From: an uncultured Granulosicoccaceae bacterium
GTDB lineage: Bacteria > Pseudomonadota > Gammaproteobacteria > Granulosicoccales > Granulosicoccaceae
Direction of reading: 5' to 3'
Length of the DNA stretch: 64,000 bases
NCBI GenBank assembly: GCA_937951345.1
Contig: CALFCF010000073.1
Location: 1-64,000, forward strand
Below, one piece after another: positions 17,845 to 25,189 of the stretch (positions within the stretch are counted from its first letter, which is position 1; every line of letters begins with the position of its first letter). Made by a program: the position numbers and the translations under genes. Below the pieces are notes generated by a model. The model was not told where the DNA came from. It worked only from the letters and a program-made list of their open reading frames with translations, and made no database searches.

Positions 17845-19503
17845 TTGTCAGCTATGCAGGAACCGTCAACTCACAAGCCGGCTCTATGGCTCGTAAAACG
17901 AGATTTCCGGCTTGCTGACAATGCTGCATTGATTGATGCCGCCCAGCATGAATCTTTGTTGGTTGTGCTGATCCTCGAGCCATCGGTGCTCAGCGCTAAC
18001 GACGCCTCAGTATTTCATTTATCTGCGCAACTCAAAGCGGCCAGCGCATTGAAAACCGATCTGCGCAGTCGTGGTTCTGATCTTTTCTTTGCGATATCCG
18101 AGGCACCATCACTGTGTAATCACTTATTCGCAGAAATCGGTTTCAGTGCAATATACAGTCACCAGGAAACCGGCAATGCGCTCTCCTATGATCGTGATAA
18201 GTCATTAGCCCGATGGTGTATGGACAATGATGTTCTCTGGATTGAAAAAACACAGAATGGTGTCGTGCGCGGTCCACACAAACGAATGGACCGTGCAAAA
18301 ATTCTGGCAGAACGACTGTTACAAAGCCCGCCACTAGCGGCTCCAGCAAAGCTACCTCCCTGCCCGCCAACCGCCAGACTGGAAGCCAACGGAACACTGC
18401 TTTCATCGTGCTTGAACATCAACTCGTTACCTCCGGTTCTACACAACATTTCGCGACCGGAGCGCTTCGATGAAGACTCACTTCAAGCGCTTGGTGAGCA
18501 GGCTGCACAGTTAGATCTACATCAGTTCCTGAACGACAGGGGTTTGCACTACACAAGTGGAATCTCGTCACCTAACCGCGCCTTTACCCAAGGCTCCAGA
18601 CTTTCCGCCCACCTGGCCTGGGGTACCTTAACGCTGCGTCAGATTTTTCATGCCAGAGCCGCGCGCATTCATGAACTTGGCAACGCACGCGACCACACCA
18701 GTGCACAGTGGCGAAAAAGTCTGAACGCATTCCAGTCCAGACTTTATTGGCACGATCATTTTGTACAACGATTTGAAAGCGCCAGTTTCATGGAATTCGA
18801 TGCGTTAAATCCGGCCTATCGACATTTGAAGTACCCTGATGACGGCGAGGCGCGACAACGCTGGCTGGATGCCGCAACTGGTATCCCGTTGGTTGACGCG
18901 TGTCTGCGCTGCGTGCAAACGTGCGGATTTTTAAATTTTCGGATGCGCGCGATGCTTGTGAGCGTTGCGTGCTATGGCCTCGGTATACACTGGCGCGATA
19001 TTCAGTACCCGTTGGCACGGTGGTTTTACGACTATGAGCCGGGTATACACTTTTCACAGGTTCAAATGCAGGCGGGTGTTATCGGCATAAACACTATTCG
19101 CGTCTATAACCCGCATAAACAGTTACTTGAGCAAGACGGCGACTGCCACTTCGTCAAACAGTGGATTCCTGAACTCAGAGATTTTACGGCTGAAGAAATC
19201 TGCGCCTACCAGACACGACCGCTGGGCCGCTATCCCGCGCCACCAGCTGGTTTCGAAACCACTGCCCGCATGATGAAAGATCAGATCTTTGCAGTTAGAA
19301 AAAGCGATATTGGTAAAAAAGCATCTGCTGAAATTCTCGAAAAATATGGATCGCGCAGAACCCCACAACGACAACGGTTACGAAGCGACTATCGACGTGC
19401 AACCGGTCGGCGAAATCAATCTGCCGCTACCGCCAGATCTGAAAACAGCAACGAAGCAGATTTCGAAGACAATGCTTCACAACAGCTAAAACTGGATCTC
19501 TAA
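17845..19503 (+). CDS. Cryptochrome/DNA photolyase family protein
   Basis: 552 residues. It starts with TTG at 17845 preceded by AGG at a normal distance, or with the ATG at 17854. The N-terminal alpha/beta domain (ALWLVKRDFRLADNAALIDAA) is the photolyase antenna domain. The C-terminal FAD domain carries LYWHDHFVQRF, TGIPLVDACLRCVQTCGFLNFRMRA and WFYDYEPGIHFSQVQMQAGV. The Asn facing flavin N5 appears to be retained (FLNFR). It may repair UV-induced pyrimidine dimers with light or act as a photoreceptor. The wording of the FAD motif differs from classical PhrB (TGWMHNR), suggesting a separate clade. It ends in a basic, possibly DNA-contacting tail. Confidence 0.85.
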   Translation: MSAMQEPSTHKPALWLVKRDFRLADNAALIDAAQHESLLVVLILEPSVLSANDASVFHLSAQLKAASALKTDLRSRGSDLFFAISEAPSLCNHLFAEIGFSAIYSHQETGNALSYDRDKSLARWCMDNDVLWIEKTQNGVVRGPHKRMDRAKILAERLLQSPPLAAPAKLPPCPPTARLEANGTLLSSCLNINSLPPVLHNISRPERFDEDSLQALGEQAAQLDLHQFLNDRGLHYTSGISSPNRAFTQGSRLSAHLAWGTLTLRQIFHARAARIHELGNARDHTSAQWRKSLNAFQSRLYWHDHFVQRFESASFMEFDALNPAYRHLKYPDDGEARQRWLDAATGIPLVDACLRCVQTCGFLNFRMRAMLVSVACYGLGIHWRDIQYPLARWFYDYEPGIHFSQVQMQAGVIGINTIRVYNPHKQLLEQDGDCHFVKQWIPELRDFTAEEICAYQTRPLGRYPAPPAGFETTARMMKDQIFAVRKSDIGKKASAEILEKYGSRRTPQRQRLRSDYRRATGRRNQSAATARSENSNEADFEDNASQQLKLDL

Positions 19504-19508
19504 AGCGT

Positions 19509-20309
19509 CTAGCTGGCTGAATTTAATTTTATCTTTCTGGATGTTTCAACAGACTTCTTGCGAATAGCGATGACCAGCATTCCATTCTTGCAATCTGCTT
19601 CAATTGATGTGCAGTCCGCATCCACAGGAATAGTGACAGTACGCTTGAACGACTGCTGTTTGCTAAGTTTGCTGAAACCTTGTTTTCCGTCCCCTTTGGT
19701 AAAGGTTTCATTGTTGTTCTCATGACTCCTGGTCGATTGCGTTTTAGAGTCTGAAAAAATGGGCTGTGAACCTGAAAGCGTCAGTGAATCATGACTGAGT
19801 TGCAAATCAATTGTGTCAGGATCCACACCCACAAGCGCAAAGATCAACCAATAAAATTCGTGGTTCTCGGTGCGATGCAACGCTGGCTCAAACGCAAAAG
19901 CTGCAGCATTGCCACTGTGTCTGGCGGTATTCGGCATATCGCCGGTATTATCGTTACCGAAATTCTTCGCACGATAGGCATGCTGAGTGTCTTTTGGCGA
20001 AACATTCTGGTTGGCAGGCTGTGCATGCAAGGGTTGCTCAGTCTCTGCATCCCGTGAAGGCTGTGATTGCGTTTCAAACACATCTGCGAGCGATTCAAAA
20101 AGTCCACCCAACGCGTCCAACGATTTTGTAACTTCTTTGCCCAGAACATCACCTGCAAACGACCCGGCTTCAGCTGAGCGATCTTTAAAATCAATATCGC
20201 GCATGCGCGCTGCCGCCTGATTAAATCCGCGGCTCATTTCTTCCTGCAAATTATCCCTGATGCGATGAAAAGCAGAGAAATCCGCTGTTGAATCGTACCT
20301 TTGCGCCAT
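19509..20309 (-). CDS. Hsp20/alpha-crystallin domain protein with a long N-terminal extension
   Basis: 266 residues. The C-terminal part (about 150-262) reads as an alpha-crystallin domain: HEFYWLIFALVGVDPDTIDLQLSHDSLTLSG, then SFKRTVTIPVDADCTSIEADCKNGMLVIAIRKK and a terminal RKIKLN resembling the IxI/V tail. An insert of about 35 polar residues sits between the strands. The first 130 residues are helical (DNLQEEMSRGFNQAAARMRDI, LDALGGLFESLADVFE) followed by a Q/N-rich linker, unlike ordinary small heat-shock proteins of about 150 residues. It probably acts as an ATP-independent holdase. It is convergent with the photolyase gene, only 5 bp apart. Confidence 0.78.
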   Translation of the reverse strand: MAQRYDSTADFSAFHRIRDNLQEEMSRGFNQAAARMRDIDFKDRSAEAGSFAGDVLGKEVTKSLDALGGLFESLADVFETQSQPSRDAETEQPLHAQPANQNVSPKDTQHAYRAKNFGNDNTGDMPNTARHSGNAAAFAFEPALHRTENHEFYWLIFALVGVDPDTIDLQLSHDSLTLSGSQPIFSDSKTQSTRSHENNNETFTKGDGKQGFSKLSKQQSFKRTVTIPVDADCTSIEADCKNGMLVIAIRKKSVETSRKIKLNSAS

Positions 20310-20506
20310 AGTGGTTCTCCGGACTAACGTTCACGCCGCTAATTCCTTCGCTGTATTGTGTATGCAACTAATATTGGGTTGAACACAGAGAAAATCAAGC
20401 TGCAGAGTGCTTTAGAACCCACGATGTCCACCTATGGACGCAGTTTGCACCCGGACTGTGAACTGAGCCAGCTTCAGATTGATCCGAGTTACAGCAGAGC
20501 ATCCTT

Positions 20507-21580
20507 TCACCACTGCAGTATATTCGCTGCACCTGAGAGTGCCGCATAGGGGTTTGTGATCAGTTGTATCGGAATAGCTTGCAGGTAGTCTGTCATTTCC
20601 GCACGAGCATCAAACGCATCACGGAACCCTGAAGCGAGAAAAAACTCCGCCATTCTGGGTACGATACCGCCACCAATAAACACACCCTGCCTAGCACCAA
20701 ACGTTAACGCAACATCACCCGCACAGTATCCCAACTGCCGGCAGAACAGATTCATTGTTTCAACTGCAACTGTATCAGAGCCGTTTAGCGCACTGCCGAG
20801 TATATCTGCATCGCGTAAATCCTCTGCTCGTGTTCCGTCAAGCTTGTGTAACAGTTGGTAGGTGACTTCAATACCTTTACCCGACAGCATGTGCTCAGCG
20901 GACACATACCCGGTGTTTTTCGACGATGTTTGCTGGGAGAGTAAACGCAGAAGTTGATACTCGCGCTCTGTCGTAACCCTGAGTATCGAGTGCCCCCCTT
21001 CCCCTTGGATCACTAATGCTTGCCCATTCAATGACGCCGGGAACCACGCAGACACACCAAGACCCGTACCCGGACCAATAACAGCGATTGGCGTTTGACG
21101 AATAACGTCATAGTCATTGGAAGTGCTTGTGTGCTGAGCAACAGGACCGACCTGTGTGCAGTCCGAATCAGCCAACGTAGGTAACGCGTGGGCAAGCGCC
21201 GCAAAATCGTTTGTCACAATCAGAGAACCTAGACCACAGGTTGCTTTCAATCCGGATTGGGTAAAACGCCAACCACTGACACTGTTGGTGATGACCACTT
21301 CATCTGATAGCACTGGTGCTGCAACAGCAATAACGGCGGCAGAAACTGGCACCGCTACATCGTCAAGATAAATCCGAATCGCCTGCTCAAGCGTTGATGT
21401 TGACGCAACCGGGTACTCACGCACCGAAGCCTGCAGTAATTCCCGGTCCGAGTATGTGCCAGCGACAGTGTCAGACAGGGCGTTACCGGAAGTTGCTGAT
21501 TTTGAAGAGTCTGGAGCGCTGGCGGCAACAAGCGCGAATCGGGCATTGGTTCCACCTATATCAGCGACTAGACCGTGCAT
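20507..21580 (-). CDS. glk: Glucokinase
   Basis: 357 residues with the bacterial glucokinase (Glk, non-ROK) pattern: N-terminal phosphate-binding LVADIGGTNARFALVA, the catalytic-region LIVTNDFAALAHALP, IGPGTGLGVSAWFP and a C-terminal TFGARQGVFIGGGIVPRM. It phosphorylates glucose with ATP at the entry of glycolysis. It is slightly longer than E. coli Glk (about 320) owing to inserts near residues 25-45 and 140-155. It stands alone; no edd, zwf or transporter gene is adjacent. Confidence 0.93.
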   Translation of the reverse strand: MHGLVADIGGTNARFALVAASAPDSSKSATSGNALSDTVAGTYSDRELLQASVREYPVASTSTLEQAIRIYLDDVAVPVSAAVIAVAAPVLSDEVVITNSVSGWRFTQSGLKATCGLGSLIVTNDFAALAHALPTLADSDCTQVGPVAQHTSTSNDYDVIRQTPIAVIGPGTGLGVSAWFPASLNGQALVIQGEGGHSILRVTTEREYQLLRLLSQQTSSKNTGYVSAEHMLSGKGIEVTYQLLHKLDGTRAEDLRDADILGSALNGSDTVAVETMNLFCRQLGYCAGDVALTFGARQGVFIGGGIVPRMAEFFLASGFRDAFDARAEMTDYLQAIPIQLITNPYAALSGAANILQW

Positions 21581-21765
21581 GGGCTGGTATCTGACTGACT
21601 TAAGGGTCTTAAGGGTGTATGCGCTGCATCAAGCCCGGCCGAGGTAGGGTCGCTGTCGATTGACGCTGACTTGTCACGTTCACTTAAATCCCTCTGATTC
21701 AAGCTTGCTGCCTGTTTCATCGGTATGACGTAACACTTAGCGACCGGGAAAGTGCCCTGAAAAAA

Positions 21766-21842
21766 TGGCGCGCCCGGAAGGATTCGAACCTCCGACCGCC
21801 TGGTTCGTAGCCAGGTACTCTATCCAACTGAGCTACGGGCGC
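21766..21842 (-). tRNA. tRNA-Arg (anticodon ACG)
   Basis: Read on the minus strand, gcgcccgtagctcagttgga begins a complete cloverleaf with anticodon loop ctACGaa, T loop ggttcgaatcc, acceptor end cgggcgc-g and encoded CCA. Length 77. ACG arginine tRNAs next to csrA and tRNA-Ser are a common gammaproteobacterial arrangement. Confidence 0.97.
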
Positions 21843-21999
21843 GTACTTGAAGTTTACAACAATTCCGGGCGTCTACCGAATTCTTTTCGCGGCTGACTGA
21901 CTTTTGTTTCGTAAACTGGACAGCCAGTAGATAGCCAAAGCTTCAAGCGGTGGGAACAAAACTGGCTTGCAACAGAAACAGCACTTATAATCAAAGTGT

Positions 22000-22091
22000 G
22001 GAGAGGTGGCCGAGTGGCTGAAGGCGCTCCCCTGCTAAGGGAGTATACGGTTTATCCCGTATCGAGGGTTCGAATCCCTCTCTCTCCGCCA
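22000..22091 (+). tRNA. tRNA-Ser (anticodon GCT)
   Basis: A complete class II tRNA of 92 bases: acceptor ggagagg / cctctcc-type pairing, D arm tggccgagtggctgaaggc, anticodon stem-loop ctcccctGCTaagggag, a long variable arm tacggtttatcccgta, T arm gagggttcgaatccctc and encoded CCA. It is followed directly by three partial copies of its 3' half. Confidence 0.97.
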
Positions 22092-22106
22092 CTAACCTCA
22101 AGAAGA

Positions 22107-22336
22107 AGCTAAACCATATCAGAGGCGGTTTATCCCCCTGGGTTAACGAGGGTTCGAATCCCTCTCTCTCCGCCATAACCCCCCACGACAGTGGAAATTT
22201 GCTAAAACGGTTTATCCCCCTGTGTAGCAGAGGGTTTGAATCCCTCTCTCTCCGCCACATAACTTCCCACAATCGAAAATGACCGTGCTAAAACGGTTTA
22301 TCCCCTTGGGTTATTGAGGGTTCGAGTCCCTCTGCA
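22107..22336 (+). repeat. Tandem array of three decayed tRNA-Ser 3' halves
   Basis: After the intact tRNA, three segments repeat the variable and T arms plus acceptor 3' strand: 22126-22175, 22208-22257 and 22294-about 22336, with periods of 82 and 86 bp. Copies 1 and 2 end in an exact ctctctccgcca; the third decays to ctctgcac. Upstream of each, a gctaa word matching the anticodon loop is kept. All three share cggtttatcccc, which differs from the functional tRNA variable arm, so they resemble each other more than the parent. None has a D arm or 5' acceptor strand, so none is a tRNA gene. Confidence 0.85.
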
Positions 22337-22720
22337 CATTATTTTCCAGCAGATTCTCTGACAACGGTTGGCGATTTGACAGCTTATACGCAGCCTCCGT
22401 GAACTTAAGTAGCCGAAGCACCAGCAGGGGGCTGGGACCACAGATGATCACAGGTTAATTACCAAGATGATGACCGCAAGTCGGGATGGACACCAACATG
22501 AACGAAAGCCGGCAGAATGTCCGGGGCTTTAAAGGGGTTTCGGTGTTGAGCGGTTAGGCTGCGCGGTTAGGATGCGAATCGCAGAGATGAATCTTAAATC
22601 AACGGTTAGTTCGATGAGGTGGGGCTTGCGTGCATTTGCCTGACTTTGCATCAGGTTGCGGGCTGCAGGGCTGCGGCCTTTCAGACCGCCGCCACTTATT
22701 GCTGCGCCGTTGCGAAGAAC
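22337..22720. other. Intergenic region after the tRNA array
   Basis: 384 bp with no credible gene; the 80-residue ORFs here are GC-rich noise. It holds the 3' flank of csrA, where a terminator would be expected, but I see no hairpin with a T run. A short direct repeat gcggttagg occurs twice near 22550-22570. Confidence 0.55.
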
Positions 22721-22927
22721 CTAGTTGCTGTTGCCGCCCGCAGCGCTGGCATTATTTTCCTGCTGTTCGCGTTTTATGCGTTCATAGATCTCTTCTCTAT
22801 GAACTGCGACTTCTTTCGGTGCATTTACACCGATCCGGACCTGGTTTCCTTTCACACCTAGAACGGTGACAGTCACCTCGTCGCCAATCATTAGAGTCTC
22901 TCCGACTCTACGCGTCAAAATAAGCAT
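22721..22927 (-). CDS. csrA: Carbon storage regulator CsrA
   Basis: 68 residues, a standard CsrA/Rsm[52 protein letters not shown] covers the five-stranded dimer, with L4 and R44-type RNA-binding residues in place. It binds GGA motifs in mRNA leaders to control translation and stability. AAGGAGA precedes the ATG at a normal distance. The tail ([11 protein letters not shown]) is family-variable. It sits between lysC and the tRNA genes as in pseudomonads and enterics. Confidence 0.98.
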   Translation of the reverse strand: MLILTRRVGETLMIGDEVTVTVLGVKGNQVRIGVNAPKEVAVHREEIYERIKREQQENNASAAGGNSN

Positions 22928-23602
22928 TTTTTAATTTCTCCTTACGATTACCGTGGCCTGCTCAGGGTAAGCAGCCAGATATCGAACAACACGTCTTGTC
23001 AATTGCTGACACTGACTACAAATATAGGCAATGTTGCAAAAAAAAAACCGCAGCAAGCATCCTGCAATGGACCCCTACTTCGGATATCTGTTTCGGTAAC
23101 TTGTTCCTTAAATCAAATTGGCCAGATGTTAAATTCTGTAACTGAAAATTCAACTAACCAACGCATTAGATGGCAGGTCGTTAAACCGGGTGTCTCGTAA
23201 CTACAAACCGGCTAATTAAAACAAATGGCTCTGTCTGAAGCCAATTTGCTTGACAATGCCCACATTAAAGGCGGGCTCATACTAATTGACTTATCGTCAC
23301 CATTAATCTTCAAAAGCGACATAAACTGTACTTTAGGACAGTATAGAGCGAAGCGGTTGGCTTTTACAGAAAAAACCTAAAAAAATCAATCTTCTCCAAT
23401 TTACCAATTTACATTTGTACACAATCTGCAGTTTCCAATCACACTCTTCACTATGAATTTCTACCCGGTTATACGCCGGGAAACTCAGTCACACGCCGGG
23501 AAACCCAGTTACAACTGATAACCAACAACCCAGCAAGACGCATCTGCAGAAACCGGAAAACCTGAGCTCGAATCTCCACCCGGATGCCCATAGTACCTGC
23601 CC
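22928..23602. other. csrA upstream region, including candidate promoter
   Basis: 675 bp, AT-rich, without a credible gene. On the minus strand TTGACA (22997-23002) and TATCTG (22976-22981), 15 bp apart, are a possible but short-spaced promoter for csrA. A 20-bp unit acgccgggaaactcagtcac is tandemly duplicated with a few changes (23473-23492 and 23493-23512). The length suggests csrA has its own promoters rather than only reading through from lysC. Confidence 0.45.
23473..23512. repeat. 20-bp imperfect tandem duplication upstream of csrA
   Basis: acgccgggaaactcagtcac is followed directly by acgccgggaaacccagttac, two differences. It lies between lysC and csrA, about 90 bp downstream of the lysC stop. 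Confidence 0.75.
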
Positions 23603-24835
23603 TTACGCAGGGTCTGAATCAAGTTCAAACTCTTCGTGCAGTGAACGCACACCCAATTCCAGGTATTTTTCGTCAATCACCACCGAAATCTTTATTTCTG
23701 ATGTTGTGATTAGTCGAAGATTAATACCTGAATCTCCCAGCGCCTTAAACATCCTGCTGGCGATGCCGGCGTGAGAACGCATTCCGACACCGACAATGGA
23801 AAGTTTGACAATTTTGTCATCCCCGGATACTTCTCTCGCTCCCATTGTGACCTTTTGCGATTCCAGAAATTCCATGACACGAGCGAAATCCTGTCGCGGT
23901 ACGGTAAATGTGAAATCTGTCGAGCCATCTTCAGCAGCATTCTGGACAATCATGTCTACCTCGACATTCATCTCCGAAATCGGTCCAAGAATCGAATAGG
24001 CCGTGCCCGGTCTGTCGGCTATGGACGAAACCGTAACCTGCGCTTCGTCTCTACTGAAGGCTATGCCTGAAACAAGCGCCTGCTCCATAGTTGAGTCCTC
24101 ATCATCATAGGTGATCAGCGTACCGCTGCCCGGCTCAAAAGTTGATAGCACCCGGAGCGGCACGTTGTATTTTCCGGCAAATTCAACTGCCCGGATCTGT
24201 AACACTTTTGATCCGAGGCTTGCCATTTCGAGCATTTCTTCGAAGGTAATGCGTTCTAGGCGCCGAGCCCTGGGTTCAACGCGCGGATCAGTGGTGTACA
24301 CGCCATCTACATCTGTAAATATTTGACATTCATCTGCCTTTAACGCAGCTGCCAGTGCGACCGCTGAAGTATCCGAGCCGCCGCGACCCAGTGTGGTGAT
24401 ATTGCGCTCAGCATCAACTCCCTGAAACCCGGCAACAACAGCCACTGTGTTATTTTCAACATCTGCTGAAATAGCCGAGACATCTATATCCAGAATACGG
24501 GCTTTGTTGTAACTGTTATCAGTGAGAATACGAACCTGCCCACCGGTATAAGAACGCGCAGAGACGCCACGCTCGATTAAAGCCATACACAACAGGGCAA
24601 TAGTCACCTGCTCACCGGTCGATAGCAGCACATCAAGTTCACGCGGGTCTGCCCGTTTGGGCATCATCTCACCGGCCATCGACAGCAACCGATTGGTTTC
24701 ACCCGACATTGCCGATACAACAATAACCTGTTGTTCACCAGAACTATGCGCAGCGGCAAGTTTATCGGCAACGGCCTGAATACGGTCAGTCGTGCCTACC
24801 GATGTTCCACCAAACTTTTTTACTATCAGTGCCAT
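23603..24835 (-). CDS. lysC: Aspartate kinase
   Basis: 410 residues from the Met of MALIVKKFGGTSVGT, the universal opening of monofunctional aspartokinases; the ORF extends 16 codons further upstream without family similarity. The kinase domain includes KFGGTSVG, LLSTGEQVTIALL and TLGRGGSDTSAVALAAAL. Two ACT domains follow (VTVSSIADRPGTAYSILGPI and KLSIVGVGMRSHAGIASRMF), which normally mediate lysine/threonine inhibition. It phosphorylates aspartate, the first step to lysine, threonine and methionine. An alpha/beta internal start is possible in this family but was not checked. Confidence 0.97.
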   Translation of the reverse strand: MALIVKKFGGTSVGTTDRIQAVADKLAAAHSSGEQQVIVVSAMSGETNRLLSMAGEMMPKRADPRELDVLLSTGEQVTIALLCMALIERGVSARSYTGGQVRILTDNSYNKARILDIDVSAISADVENNTVAVVAGFQGVDAERNITTLGRGGSDTSAVALAAALKADECQIFTDVDGVYTTDPRVEPRARRLERITFEEMLEMASLGSKVLQIRAVEFAGKYNVPLRVLSTFEPGSGTLITYDDEDSTMEQALVSGIAFSRDEAQVTVSSIADRPGTAYSILGPISEMNVEVDMIVQNAAEDGSTDFTFTVPRQDFARVMEFLESQKVTMGAREVSGDDKIVKLSIVGVGMRSHAGIASRMFKALGDSGINLRLITTSEIKISVVIDEKYLELGVRSLHEEFELDSDPA

Positions 24836-25189
24836 CTTCAACCACACCCATATGCAAGTAGGAAACCGGCAACTGCAATGCAATTTTCAGTATTACGAGA
24901 GCTGCAGGACCAATCTGATTCAGTAGGCGAACCTGTCATAAAAAATACCGGGGTATAAACAGAATGATGTCAAATGCAGGAAAGAGTCTGACTGCCGGCC
25001 AAGTTCATTTTATGAGGTTGCAAAATGCAACGACCGTTTACGCACTGACGGTTTCCCATTGATAAAAAATAAAAGTAATGTCGAATTCAGAACGCCGAGG
25101 ACAGTAACTCAAACTTATAAAACACAACCGGCAAAGGCAACCTGTCGTGTGTTGAAATGTGACATGGCTTGTGATCTTCCGGCGACAAG
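24836..25189. other. Intergenic region between alaS and lysC
   Basis: 354 bp with no gene. It probably holds the lysC promoter, but no clear -35/-10 pair or terminator after alaS was found. Confidence 0.55.

Noticed and set aside
21991-22272. 93-residue minus-strand ORF with repeated AEREGFEPS words
   Set aside because: It is the antisense reading of the tRNA-Ser T arm and its repeats; this word is a well-known artefact of tRNA genes.
22107-22336. Regularly spaced repeats that could suggest a CRISPR array
   Set aside because: Units are tRNA 3' halves, imperfect, only three, with related rather than unique spacers and no cas genes.
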